Shown: piece by piece, positions 1-8,164 of the stretch
Layout of the letters: every line of letters begins with the position of its first letter
Position numbering within the stretch: position 1 is the stretch's first letter
NCBI GenBank assembly: GCA_024277855.1
Contig: JAJRUJ010000035.1
Location: 1-37,584 of the forward strand
DNA length: 37,584 nucleotides
Origin: Candidatus Zixiibacteriota bacterium
GTDB lineage: Bacteria > Zixibacteria > MSB-5A5 > WJJR01 > JAJRUJ01
Reading direction: 5' to 3'
Made by a program: the position numbers and the translations under genes
The notes under the pieces: model-generated
Databases searched by the model: none
What the model was told of the DNA's origin: nothing
Seen by the model: the letters and a program-made list of their open reading frames with translations, nothing else

Positions 1-147
1 ACGGCCAAATCGATTGCCGAGGCGATTGGCGGTGTTGTTATTCCGCTCGATCCCCTGGCCCGTGACTACATCACAAATTTGCAGACCATGGCGGCCCGGA
101 TCGACAGCGCTTTAGGAGACAAAGCTCAGAAGACAATATCAAATTGA
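1..147 (+). CDS. Metal ABC transporter substrate-binding protein, C-terminal end (partial)
   Basis: The window opens inside a gene read in frame 1 that ends at a TGA at 145-147. The 48 visible residues include 'IAEAIGGVVIPLDPLARDY', which matches the C-terminal end of TroA/ZnuA-family (cluster A-I) zinc or manganese binding proteins, where the last strand and helix read like 'IGGKVVxLDPLAPDY'. The protein would be periplasmic or lipid-anchored and deliver metal to the permease. It lies directly upstream of the cognate ATPase and permease, and its stop is within a few bases of the next start, so the three genes form one operon. Metal-binding histidines lie outside the window, so zinc versus manganese cannot be decided. 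Confidence 0.8.
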   Translation, partial: TAKSIAEAIGGVVIPLDPLARDYITNLQTMAARIDSALGDKAQKTISN

Positions 148-155
148 GTGATACC

Positions 156-899
156 ATGACCGATCAGCCGGCTGTTATCTTTGAAAACCTCTCCTTTGCC
201 TATGGCGGGCGTACGGTGATTGAGGGTGGAAACCTGTCAATCGACGTTGGCGAGTTTGCCTGCATCGTCGGGCCTAACGGCGGGGGGAAGACCACGCTGG
301 CGAAACTGATGCTCGGACTTTTGAAACCGACCACCGGCAGCGTTCGCGTCTTCGGCAAACCGCCTGCGCAGGTCCGTTCGCGTATCGGGTATATGCCGCA
401 ACATATCCAGCTCGATCCCCGGTTCCCGGTGAGTGTGCTGGATGTTGTGTTGATGGGGCGGCTGGGCAACGGCAAATTATTTGGTCCCTATACTGCCGAT
501 GATCGCCGGGCGGCCGAATTGGCGTTGCGTGAGGTGGAACTGCTCGATAAACGCGATCGCCCGTTCAGCGAACTTTCCGGTGGTGAGCAACGGCGGCTGA
601 TTATCGCCCGCGCCGTCGCCTGTGAACCAGAATTGTTGTTGTTGGATGAACCGACCACCAACCTCGATCCACGAGTCGAGCGTGAGTTGTACAAGGTCCT
701 CGATGATTTGAATAGAAGGATGACTGTTGTCGTTATCTCCCATGATATGGCCTTTGTTTCGCAGTTTGTGCAAAAAGTCATCTGTGTCAAACGGCAAATC
801 CATGTCCATCCGACCAGCGCGATCGAGGGGAAGATGTTTGCCGAAATCTTCGGCGAGGATATCCGGATGATCCGTCACGACCGGCATAGCGAGCACTGA
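156..899 (+). CDS. znuC: Zinc/manganese ABC transporter ATP-binding protein
   Basis: ATPase of a metal ABC importer. The sequence shows Walker A GPNGGGKTT near residue 40, a Q-loop 'YMPQ', the signature LSGGEQRR, Walker B LLLDEPTTNLD and the switch histidine in 'VISHDM'. At about 247 residues it is the usual size for ZnuC/TroB/MntB ATPases, and it sits between the substrate-binding protein and a TroC/ZnuB permease. I chose the ATG at 156, which has a modest GAGTG five bases upstream. An in-frame TTG at 144 would add four residues and overlap the upstream stop. Substrate specificity is inferred from family and context; manganese remains possible. Confidence 0.88.
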   Translation: MTDQPAVIFENLSFAYGGRTVIEGGNLSIDVGEFACIVGPNGGGKTTLAKLMLGLLKPTTGSVRVFGKPPAQVRSRIGYMPQHIQLDPRFPVSVLDVVLMGRLGNGKLFGPYTADDRRAAELALREVELLDKRDRPFSELSGGEQRRLIIARAVACEPELLLLDEPTTNLDPRVERELYKVLDDLNRRMTVVVISHDMAFVSQFVQKVICVKRQIHVHPTSAIEGKMFAEIFGEDIRMIRHDRHSEH

Positions 900-902
900 T
901 GT

Positions 903-1754
903 ATGTTTACCGAATTCTTTGAGGCTGTTGCGCGTTTTGATTTCATGCGCCATGCCCTGCTTACCGGGGTGTTGGTCGGTGTGGCCAGCGGGATTGTCGG
1001 CACCTATGTTGTCACCCGGCGAATCACCTATATCGCGGGGGGAATTGCCCACGCAGTCCTTGGTGGGATGGGGATTGCATTTTATTTTTCCACGGTTTAT
1101 AAACTGAGTTACCTGCATCCATATTATGGCGCGGTCGTCGCTGCTTTGGCCGCCGCGTTAACCATCGGTTTCGTCAGCTTGCGGGCCAAACAACGCGAAG
1201 ACACAATCATCGGGGCGATCTGGGCCATTGGAATGGCGGTCGGCGTGTTGTTTATCTCACAGACCCCGGGTTACGGCGAAAACCTGATGAGTTACCTTTT
1301 TGGCAACATTTTGCTGGTCTCCGCCAACGATCTTTACTTAATCGGCGCGCTCGATGTCGTCATCCTGTTGATCGTCATTGCTTTCTATAACCAGTTGCAG
1401 GTGGTCTGTTTCGATGAGGAATTCGCCCGTATTCGCGGCATAAACGTAGAGTTTTACTATCTATTGTTGCTTTGCCTGGTAGCGCTGACTGTTGTCTTGC
1501 TGGTTACCGTTGTCGGCGTTGTGATGGTCATCGCTTTATTGACCCTGCCTGCCGCTATTGCCGGTTTTTTCTCTCGGACATTAAAGAAAAATATGGTGTT
1601 GGCAGTTGGGCTCAGCATTGCCTTTACCACATTTGGGCTGGCTGTCAGTTACAGTCCGAATTTACCGGCGGGGGCGACGATTATCATCGTCGCCGGGATT
1701 GTCTATTTGCTGGTCATGCTCAGCAAGGGCGGACTTTTCACACGAGGGAGTTAA
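903..1754 (+). CDS. znuB: Zinc/manganese ABC transporter permease
   Basis: Integral membrane permease of the ABC-3 family (ZnuB/TroC/MntB), 283 residues with about eight to nine hydrophobic segments. Family landmarks include the N-terminal 'MRHALLTGVLVG', the stretch 'GGIAHAVLGGMGIAFYF' (family pattern sHavLpGvai), 'FDEEFARIRGI' ahead of the coupling region, and 'VMVIALLTLPAAIAGF' near the C-terminus. It starts three bases after the ATPase stop, so the genes are co-transcribed. With the ATPase it forms the membrane channel for Zn2+ or Mn2+ import. No regulatory site is visible because the operon start lies outside the window. Confidence 0.9.
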   Translation: MFTEFFEAVARFDFMRHALLTGVLVGVASGIVGTYVVTRRITYIAGGIAHAVLGGMGIAFYFSTVYKLSYLHPYYGAVVAALAAALTIGFVSLRAKQREDTIIGAIWAIGMAVGVLFISQTPGYGENLMSYLFGNILLVSANDLYLIGALDVVILLIVIAFYNQLQVVCFDEEFARIRGINVEFYYLLLLCLVALTVVLLVTVVGVVMVIALLTLPAAIAGFFSRTLKKNMVLAVGLSIAFTTFGLAVSYSPNLPAGATIIIVAGIVYLLVMLSKGGLFTRGS

Positions 1755-1787
1755 CAAGGTGAAGATAGCATAAAACAGCTTTCGCGG

Positions 1788-1828
1788 CCCTGACCAATAG
1801 TTTTTGTTTACAAAAACAGCGGTCAGGG
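1788..1828. repeat. Nested hairpin 1 (CCCTGACC/GGTCAGGG arms)
   Basis: Arms CCCTGACC (1788-1795) and GGTCAGGG (1821-1828) enclose a second perfect 7-bp stem, GTTTTTG (1800-1806) with CAAAAAC (1811-1817), closed by a four-base TTTA loop. It lies about 34 bases after the permease stop and could terminate the metal operon, but no T-run follows it. Confidence 0.75.
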
Positions 1829-1950
1829 TTTATAGGAGCGCTGGATATATTAGTATGCCCATCATACATGAGGATACCCGTTGCACAGACGCGTGTGCCC
1901 GTCTCAAACTTGTTTGGGGCGGATTGTGCCAAATCATCTTAACTTATAAA

Positions 1951-1992
1951 CCCTGACCGGGGGGCTTTTCACAAACGCCCCGGTGGTCAGGG
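1951..1992. repeat. Hairpin 2 with the same arms as hairpin 1
   Basis: Arms CCCTGACC (1951-1958) and GGTCAGGG (1985-1992) repeat the outer arms of the hairpin at 1788. The inner stem is GGGGC (1961-1965) with GCCCC (1977-1981) around an 11-base loop. No T-run follows, so a simple intrinsic terminator is unlikely. Confidence 0.75.
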
Positions 1993-2035
1993 CCACGCCA
2001 GCCCGGGTTGTAGGATCTCAGCGCCATTGAAGTGA

Positions 2036-2064
2036 TTTACTTACCCGCACCTATCCCGTATATT
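2036..2064 (+). promoter_or_regulatory. Predicted sigma70 promoter of mutS
   Basis: A -35 like TTTACT (2036-2041) and a -10 TATATT (2059-2064) are separated by exactly 17 bases. Transcription would start near 2070, about 24 bases before the mutS ATG. The -10 hexamer is identical to the one predicted upstream of the sigma54 activator at 8114. Called by eye only. Confidence 0.5.
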
Positions 2065-2093
2065 TTACCGGGCAGGGAGCATGGAATTCTACG

Positions 2094-4730
2094 ATGTCGA
2101 TTACCGAAGCTAAAACGCCGCTGATGAAACAATATCTCAGTTTCAAACGGCAGTATCCCGACCACATCGTCTTCTACCGGATGGGCGATTTCTATGAGAT
2201 GTTCGGCGATGATGCGATCGAGGGTGCCAAAATCCTCGGCATTGCATTGACCGCTCGCGCCCACGGCAAATCGGAAAAGATTCCGCTCGCGGGCGTGCCC
2301 TATCATGCGGCCGAGCGTTATCTCTCCAAACTCGCCGCCGCCGGGAAAAAGGTCGTGGTCTGCGAACAAGTTGAGGACCCCCGTCTGGCCAAAGGGATCG
2401 TCAAACGAGATGTCGTCGAAATCCTCACACCGGGCACGGTGATGCTCGAAGGCGCTCTCTCCGACGCCGACCGTTATTTTCTGCTGGGATTGGTCGGCCC
2501 GCCCGAGGCGAAAGGTGCGCTGAAATCTGCGCACAAAACCTGGGGAGTGGCGGCCGCCGATGTGACCTCCGGGATTTTTCTTTATGACGAGTGCACCGAG
2601 GCCGATCTCCCCGCCGTGATTGCCGCCTGGAACCCGCGTGAACTGATCGTTCCCGAATCGTTCGCCGGCCTCCCGGCGATCACGACGCTGGATATCCCGG
2701 TTTCCCAACTCGATGATTGGCGTTTTTCCGAAACTGAGGCGGTCGAATTGCTGCAAAAACAATTCGGTACAACCACCCTGGCTGGATTTGGCGTCGACAC
2801 TCCCTCACCGGGTATCCGTGCGGCGGGTGGCGTACTTTTCTATCTCCGCGATACCAAGAAGGCCGGACTGGCACATTTGACCGGGATCACGCGGGTGATG
2901 CGGGGCGACACGATGCGCCTCGACCCCGCGACAATTCAAAACCTCGAACTGCTGGCCAACCGTCAAACCGGTAACCGCGCCGAATCGCTTTTGGGCCTGC
3001 TCGATGAATGTGCCACCTCGATGGGCCGTCGGTTACTCAAAGACTGGGTAATTGCGCCGTTATGTTCGGCTGATCGGATCAATGCCCGTCTCGATGCCGT
3101 CGAGTTCTTTTTGACCCACCGGGCGGAGGCGACCGATTTCGGCAAACTGATCGCCGGGGTTTTCGACCTCGAGCGCTTCCTCGGCCGGTTGGGCACCGAC
3201 CGCATCCATGCCCGGGATCTAAAATCGTTGACCAACGCACTCGAAATTATACCGCAACTCATCAATCTTTTTTCCGCCGCGCCGGATTTGTTGCAATCAG
3301 CGGCCCGGCGGCTCCCTGATTTTGCCGAATTGGCTGATTCGCTCGCCAAAGCTATTGTCGACGATCCCCCGCTCTCGCTCACCGATGGCGGGATCATCCG
3401 CGACGGCTATTCCGACGAGTTGGATAAACTGGTCGAGGCAATCCACGACCGGCGGGAGTATCTGGCGTCGTTGCAGTCGGTTTTGCGCGAAGAAACAAAA
3501 ATCCCGTCACTGAAAGTCGGCTATAATCGGGTGTTTGGGTACTACATCGAGGTGACCCACGCGCATAAAGACAAGATCCCCGACGGGTGGGTGCGCAAAC
3601 AGACGCTGGTTAATGCCGAGCGGTATATCACCGAGGAGATGAAAGCCGCCGAAGAGTTAATTGCCAAAGCCGAAGAAAAAATCTTCGCGCTGGAATACCG
3701 GCTGTTTATCGAATTGCGCGAAACCGTGAAAGAACGTATGGCCGATTTAAAAACCGCCGCGGAGGTTCTTTCGCTTTGGGATGTTCTGGCCGCGCTGGCG
3801 ATCGCGGCGCGCAACGGCAACTTTGTCCGGCCGACAATTTCCGCCGAAACCGGACTGTTGATTAAAGGTGGGCGTCATCCAATTGTCGAGAAAATCGGCA
3901 TTGTTGGTGAGTTCGTGCCCAATGACACAATCATCAAGCATCCGGCCGAGTTCCTTCATCTCCTTACCGGTCCGAACATGGCCGGTAAATCGACTTATTT
4001 GCGGCAGGTGGGGCTGATTGTCCTGATGGCACAGCTTGGATCGTATGTCCCTGCGAAATCCGCCGAGGTCGGGATTGCCGACCGAATTTTTACCCGGGTC
4101 GGCTCAGCCGATGACCTGACCAAAAACCAATCGACTTTTATGGTCGAGATGACTGAGACGGCGACCATTCTTAATAACGCCACGCCGCGATCGCTGATCT
4201 TATTCGATGAAGTCGGTCGGGGGACTTCGACCTATGACGGGCTTTCCATCGCCTGGGCCGTAACCGAACATCTCTGCCGGGCGATTGGTCTGCGTTGCCG
4301 GACAATCTTCGCCACCCACTACCATGAACTAACCGCGCTGGTTGAAAAAACCGAGGGCGCGGGGAATTTTCAGATGGCGGTTGCCGAGAATAAAGGTGAG
4401 GTTACGTTTCTTCATCGCGTTGTTCCCGGCGGTTGTGATGATTCCTACGGCATTTACGTTGCCCGGCTGGCTGGGGTGCCGCAAAGTGTCGTCGACCGCG
4501 CCGGTGAAATCCTCGCCGACATCGAGGCGGGAAATTTTGCCCCGATGCTTTCACAGGTCCTTCGGCGGAAAATTCGTCGGTCCAGTTTCGCGCCACGTTC
4601 GCAGACTTCGATGTTTGGTGACGACGAGCATCCGGCGATCAAAGAACTCAAGAACCTTAAAATCGACGAACTTGCCCCGTTGGAGGCGTTGAACCTGTTG
4701 GCCAAACTCATTGACTTGGCCAAAGAGTAA
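2094..4730 (+). CDS. mutS: DNA mismatch repair ATPase MutS
   Basis: MutS recognises mismatches and small loops, then recruits MutL in an ATP-dependent way. The 878-residue length is typical. The N-terminal mismatch-binding domain has the Phe-x-Glu motif in 'MGDFYEMF' (F33, E35). The connector, lever and clamp regions follow. The ATPase carries Walker A 'TGPNMAGKST' near residue 626, 'STFMVEM', Walker B/signature 'DEVGRGTSTYDG' and the histidine-switch 'FATHYHEL'. The start is ATG 2094; a GGGAG lies about 14 bases upstream, rather far. A standalone Smr gene starts within a few bases of its stop, and mutL lies 1.4 kb downstream, so a mutS-mutL repair block is preserved here. Confidence 0.98.
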   Translation: MSITEAKTPLMKQYLSFKRQYPDHIVFYRMGDFYEMFGDDAIEGAKILGIALTARAHGKSEKIPLAGVPYHAAERYLSKLAAAGKKVVVCEQVEDPRLAKGIVKRDVVEILTPGTVMLEGALSDADRYFLLGLVGPPEAKGALKSAHKTWGVAAADVTSGIFLYDECTEADLPAVIAAWNPRELIVPESFAGLPAITTLDIPVSQLDDWRFSETEAVELLQKQFGTTTLAGFGVDTPSPGIRAAGGVLFYLRDTKKAGLAHLTGITRVMRGDTMRLDPATIQNLELLANRQTGNRAESLLGLLDECATSMGRRLLKDWVIAPLCSADRINARLDAVEFFLTHRAEATDFGKLIAGVFDLERFLGRLGTDRIHARDLKSLTNALEIIPQLINLFSAAPDLLQSAARRLPDFAELADSLAKAIVDDPPLSLTDGGIIRDGYSDELDKLVEAIHDRREYLASLQSVLREETKIPSLKVGYNRVFGYYIEVTHAHKDKIPDGWVRKQTLVNAERYITEEMKAAEELIAKAEEKIFALEYRLFIELRETVKERMADLKTAAEVLSLWDVLAALAIAARNGNFVRPTISAETGLLIKGGRHPIVEKIGIVGEFVPNDTIIKHPAEFLHLLTGPNMAGKSTYLRQVGLIVLMAQLGSYVPAKSAEVGIADRIFTRVGSADDLTKNQSTFMVEMTETATILNNATPRSLILFDEVGRGTSTYDGLSIAWAVTEHLCRAIGLRCRTIFATHYHELTALVEKTEGAGNFQMAVAENKGEVTFLHRVVPGGCDDSYGIYVARLAGVPQSVVDRAGEILADIEAGNFAPMLSQVLRRKIRRSSFAPRSQTSMFGDDEHPAIKELKNLKIDELAPLEALNLLAKLIDLAKE

Positions 4731-4745
4731 TTGGATTGTAAGATC

Positions 4746-5039
4746 ATGTGTGATGAGCCGGAAAAACCTCGCGAACTGCCGATTGACGGGACGCTCGATC
4801 TGCATACGTTCGACCCGCGCGACGTGAAGGATCTCATCCCGGCATATATCGACGAGTGTGTGAGACTCAGGATTGATAAGCTGCGTATCATTCACGGCAA
4901 AGGGATCGGAACCCTCCGGCGAATCGTCCATGCCGCTCTCGAGCGACATCCGGCAGTAGGCAATTATCGCCATGAGGCGGGCAGTGGCGGGTCGTGGGGC
5001 GCGACGGTCGTCGATCTCAACCTGTCGAATAAGAAATAA
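4746..5039 (+). CDS. Standalone Smr-domain protein (MutS2 C-terminal-like nuclease)
   Basis: A 97-residue protein made only of an Smr domain. It shows the LDLH motif ('GTLDLHTFDP') near the start, the 'IIHGKGIGTLR' loop, and the terminal 'GSWGATVV' strand typical of the family. Smr domains are found at the C-terminus of MutS2 or alone and can nick DNA or cleave RNA; the LDLH and HGKG histidines are the usual active-site elements and both are present. I prefer ATG 4746 to the in-frame TTG at 4731, which directly abuts the mutS stop. Co-transcription with mutS suggests a repair or recombination role, but that is inference from position. Confidence 0.85.
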   Translation: MCDEPEKPRELPIDGTLDLHTFDPRDVKDLIPAYIDECVRLRIDKLRIIHGKGIGTLRRIVHAALERHPAVGNYRHEAGSGGSWGATVVDLNLSNKK

Positions 5040-5115
5040 TGACTGCTGTTGCCCGGCGTCATACGTAAGAGATACACTGGAACTAAACCGTACATATCCG
5101 GCAAGGGTGGCTGTC

Positions 5116-6018
5116 ATGACCGACGAAAGACACATATATTCAGTTAAGGCCTTTACGACCGACCCGGCCGGGGGGAATCCGGCGGGTGTCGTGCCTGAGG
5201 CCGACGGTTTGACCGAGGCCCAGATGCAGGATATTGCCCGGCAGATGGGTTTTCCTGAAACTGCGTTTGTTCTCCCGACCGAAGTTGCCGGCGCCGATTT
5301 CCGTTTGCGCTGGTTTACCCCGAAGCTGGAAGTTCATCTCTGCGGACACGCCACGGTGGCGACGTTGAAGGTATTGACCAGCCTAGAGCGTTTCCCGCTG
5401 GACGGCAGCCCGCGCAAGATCGAATCTCTCTCCGGCATCCTTCGGGTGTCCGCCGCAGTCGAGGGCAAACGGCAATTGCATCGGTTACAGGTTCCGCTCC
5501 CCGAATTTGAAGAGTATGACCTGCCAACTGAGGAATTGAAATCGTTGTTTGGTTTTTATCAGAGTGACTTGGACCCGCTGCTTCCAGCGGTGCGTGACAA
5601 ATACGGTCCCTTTATCCCCGCGATGGGCTTAAGTACACTCGGCCGCCTCCGGCCCGACTTTGCGCGGTTGCGGCATCACGATACACTGGGGACCGCCTGT
5701 TTCTTTTCCCCCGATACATTCAACCAGAAACACGATTGGCATCTCCGGTTCTTTGCGCCGGGGTTCGGTATCGACGAGGACCCGGTGACCGGGGCGATCA
5801 ATGGCCCAATGGGCGCGTTTTGGTATCAATTCGTCGACACGGTCAAACCGCCGCGTGCCGAATACATTGGTGAGCAGGGCGATTTCATCGAGTCGGCCGG
5901 GCGGGTCTATGTCACCGTTGAAGGCGACGGCAATAAGGCGACCGATATCGAAATCGGCGGCGAGGCGGTCATATTCAAAGATGAACCGTTATCCGACGTA
6001 CTTGCGCGCGTCCGGTGA
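5116..6018 (+). CDS. PhzF-family phenazine biosynthesis-like isomerase
   Basis: A 300-residue protein of the PhzF/diaminopimelate-epimerase-fold family. Diagnostic segments are 'AFTTDPAGGNPAGVV' at the N-terminus, 'GFPETAFV' with the conserved acid (E48), 'CGHATVAT' near residue 76, and the late 'GIDEDPVTGAINGPMG' loop. The fold is two pseudo-symmetric halves. No phenazine genes are near, so the substrate is unknown; most family members are uncharacterised isomerases or epimerases. The start is ATG 5116, preceded by AAGGGTGG; the frame stays open upstream to 4972 but that would overlap the smr gene and adds non-family sequence. The genes on both sides are mismatch-repair genes, an association that may be accidental. 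Confidence 0.88.
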   Translation: MTDERHIYSVKAFTTDPAGGNPAGVVPEADGLTEAQMQDIARQMGFPETAFVLPTEVAGADFRLRWFTPKLEVHLCGHATVATLKVLTSLERFPLDGSPRKIESLSGILRVSAAVEGKRQLHRLQVPLPEFEEYDLPTEELKSLFGFYQSDLDPLLPAVRDKYGPFIPAMGLSTLGRLRPDFARLRHHDTLGTACFFSPDTFNQKHDWHLRFFAPGFGIDEDPVTGAINGPMGAFWYQFVDTVKPPRAEYIGEQGDFIESAGRVYVTVEGDGNKATDIEIGGEAVIFKDEPLSDVLARVR

Positions 6019-6114
6019 TCCTGAGTAATCCCAGGCAGTGCAATAGCCTTCCCCGTCAACTGATTATGTCTGCGACAATTAGCATCGGGTGGCTGTTTAT
6101 CGTATCATGGGAAG

Positions 6115-7986
6115 ATGATGGAAGGGCAATTGACAGAACGAATCAGTTTGCTTCCCGACCGACTGGTTGACCAGATCGCCGCGGGTGAGGTAGTCGAACG
6201 TCCGGCCTCGGTCATTAAGGAACTGATCGAAAATTCTCTCGATGCCGCCGCAAAAAATATCACCGTTGAAGTCATCGGGGCAGGCAGCGAGGAGATCCTG
6301 GTGGCCGATGACGGCTTGGGGATGACACCGGATGAGATTGAAATGGCGGTCCGGCGGCATGCCACCTCCAAAATCCGTACGGTCGACGATCTGGCCGCAA
6401 TTTCGACCTTCGGCTTTCGCGGTGAGGCATTGCCCTCGATTGCCTCGGTGTCGCGGATGGAAATCATCTCCCGCGTGCGGGGGAGTGATGCCGGTGCGCG
6501 GCGTTATTATGAAGGCGGGACGCTGGCCGAGCGCGAAGTTGCCGCCGGTGCGGTTGGTACCCGCATTCGGATAAAAAACCTGTTTTACAATACGCCGGCG
6601 CGCAAGAAATTCCTCAAGACCGCGCCTACCGAAACCAAACGGATCATTGAAGTCGTCACCTCGTTTGCCACGGCGTTTGTCCATCTGGGTTTCAAATTGA
6701 CGATTGAGGGTAAGACGGTGATCAATACGCCCCCGGCCGATACCTCGCTTGATCGGATGGCCGATTTGTTCGGCAGACAACTGGCCGACAAACTGCTCGC
6801 GTTTAGCGGCGGGGAGGGCGACTTGTTAGTCAGTGGATTTGTCGGCAAGCCCGAACTGGCCCGACGGACACGCGATCAGATGACGTATTTTGTCAACGGC
6901 CGCCGCGTGCAATCGCGCAGTTTACATCATGCAGTTTCGGCCGGGTATGGCGAGATGATCCCTAAAGGCCGGTTTCCCTTCGCCGTTGTATTTATCGAAA
7001 TTAATCCGCAATGGGTCGATGTCAATGTTCACCCGACCAAACGCGAAGTGCGCTTCATCCGCGAAAATCAGGTTCATGACCTGGTCTATTACACGATCAA
7101 CCGGACCCTCCATGCTTCGGTAAAAACGTTTTCCCATTTTGACGGCAAGATGGAGGTGCCGTCCTCGCCGACTCCCGAGAGCAGTAGTGGAACCTTACCC
7201 CTGCAATGGAAAAAAGAGCAATGGGAGCGGCCGCAACAAGCCGCCGCCGGTCTCAGTTTTGTCGAGCAGGCCTTCGGTTCAACTGATCGATCCACGATAC
7301 CAGGTCAGCCGTCGGCCTCGCCGGATATCGCTTCGCGCGCCGAACACTCTCCGACCGATGATATTTCTGCCAAATCCGTTGAACCGGGGTTGCGACCGGA
7401 GATCGGCGACCCGCGAGGGGTCGAGGACCTCTGGCAATTCAACAATCTGTATATCATGGCGCGGGTCGGCGACGATCTGATGGTCATCGATCAACACACG
7501 ATGCACGAACGTATCCTTTATGAAGCGATCCTGGCCAAACTCGACGGCAGTCCGCCGGAGACTCAGCGGGTTTTATTTCCCGAATCGGTCGAACTCGAGG
7601 CCTATGAGTACGAGACGTTCGAAAAAAATATCGAGGTCTTTATCAAAATGGGTTTTGCGGTCCGGCCGTTTGGCCCTCGCATTGTCTTAATCGAGGGCGC
7701 ACCGTCGGGTCTCCGACAGAAAAACCCGGTAAACCTTTTTCGCTGGGTGCTCGACGATATTGTCACGGCGGCCCGGGCCGGGGAGGACATCAAAAAGCGC
7801 GCGGCGGCCTCGTATGCCTGTCGGGCGGCGGTGATGGCCGGTGATTCGCTGACTTTGCCCGAAATGCGCTCGTTATTTCGCCGCCTATTCGAATGCAAAA
7901 ATCCTTTTGTCTGCCCGCACGGCCGCCCGACACTGGTGCGCATTCCCATGATTGAATTCGACAAGAAGTTCTGCCGCCGAAAGTAA
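6115..7986 (+). CDS. mutL: DNA mismatch repair protein MutL
   Basis: GHKL ATPase of mismatch repair, 623 residues. The N-terminus has 'QIAAGEVVERPASVIKELIENSLDA', which exceeds 20 residues in the full motif but is the classical MutL signature with the catalytic Glu and Asn; then 'DDGLGM', 'ATSKI' and 'FGFRGEALPSI'. A low-complexity linker follows (about residues 345-430). The C-terminal dimer domain carries DQHTMHERILYE, a DQHA(x)2E(x)4E endonuclease motif with Ala to Thr, plus 'ACRAAV' and 'CPHGRPT' metal-site motifs. MutL here is therefore expected to nick DNA itself, consistent with no mutH. Starts ATG 6115 or 6118; GGGAAG sits immediately before, so the exact start is uncertain. Confidence 0.97.
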   Translation: MMEGQLTERISLLPDRLVDQIAAGEVVERPASVIKELIENSLDAAAKNITVEVIGAGSEEILVADDGLGMTPDEIEMAVRRHATSKIRTVDDLAAISTFGFRGEALPSIASVSRMEIISRVRGSDAGARRYYEGGTLAEREVAAGAVGTRIRIKNLFYNTPARKKFLKTAPTETKRIIEVVTSFATAFVHLGFKLTIEGKTVINTPPADTSLDRMADLFGRQLADKLLAFSGGEGDLLVSGFVGKPELARRTRDQMTYFVNGRRVQSRSLHHAVSAGYGEMIPKGRFPFAVVFIEINPQWVDVNVHPTKREVRFIRENQVHDLVYYTINRTLHASVKTFSHFDGKMEVPSSPTPESSSGTLPLQWKKEQWERPQQAAAGLSFVEQAFGSTDRSTIPGQPSASPDIASRAEHSPTDDISAKSVEPGLRPEIGDPRGVEDLWQFNNLYIMARVGDDLMVIDQHTMHERILYEAILAKLDGSPPETQRVLFPESVELEAYEYETFEKNIEVFIKMGFAVRPFGPRIVLIEGAPSGLRQKNPVNLFRWVLDDIVTAARAGEDIKKRAAASYACRAAVMAGDSLTLPEMRSLFRRLFECKNPFVCPHGRPTLVRIPMIEFDKKFCRRK

Positions 7987-8090
7987 TACCGGTCAGGTTG
8001 TCTATGCCTTGAACTCCACGCTGCCGCTGTTCCCTCATCGTCGGCGGTGACATTTCCAAATCCCGCATGGCATAATCCTGTCGGTCTGCG

Positions 8091-8119
8091 TTGAACCATC
8101 GACGTTAATCCTGTATATT
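8091..8119 (+). promoter_or_regulatory. Predicted sigma70 promoter of the sigma54 activator gene
   Basis: TTGAAC (8091-8096) and TATATT (8114-8119) are 17 bases apart, followed by a GC-rich discriminator. The predicted start is near 8126, about 40 bases before the ATG at 8165, which has AAGGGG at 8153-8158 as ribosome site. Confidence 0.55.
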
Positions 8120-8164
8120 CCCCACGGAGATTGTGTCAACCCGAAGATCGGGAAGGGGCGAACG

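Larger units (their letters stand above)
1755..2035. other. Structured intergenic block with shared-arm hairpins
   Basis: This stretch has no credible gene; a 64-codon minus-strand frame here has no recognisable product. It is rich in inverted repeats. Hairpin 1 (1788-1828) has arms CCCTGACC/GGTCAGGG around an inner GTTTTTG/CAAAAAC stem. Hairpin 2 (1951-1992) has the same outer arms around GGGGC/GCCCC. A perfect 14-base inverted repeat pairs 1821-1834 with 1945-1958 and uses one arm of each hairpin, so it competes with both. Small stems also sit at 1853-1867 (GTATG/CATAC) and 1883-1898 (GCACA/TGTGC). It may be a non-coding RNA, a small palindromic mobile repeat or a transcription-stopping region after the metal operon. 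Confidence 0.7.

Noticed and set aside
1738-1932. 64-codon minus-strand frame after the metal permease
   Set aside because: It runs through palindromic non-coding sequence, has no ribosome site and no family resemblance.
4972-5115. Upstream extension of the PhzF-like protein
   Set aside because: The extra 48 residues are arginine- and cysteine-rich, overlap the smr gene in another frame, and the ATG at 5116 has a good ribosome site.
5116-6018. Phenazine biosynthesis locus
   Set aside because: Only a PhzF-family protein is present; no phzABCDEG partners are near and the family is functionally broad.
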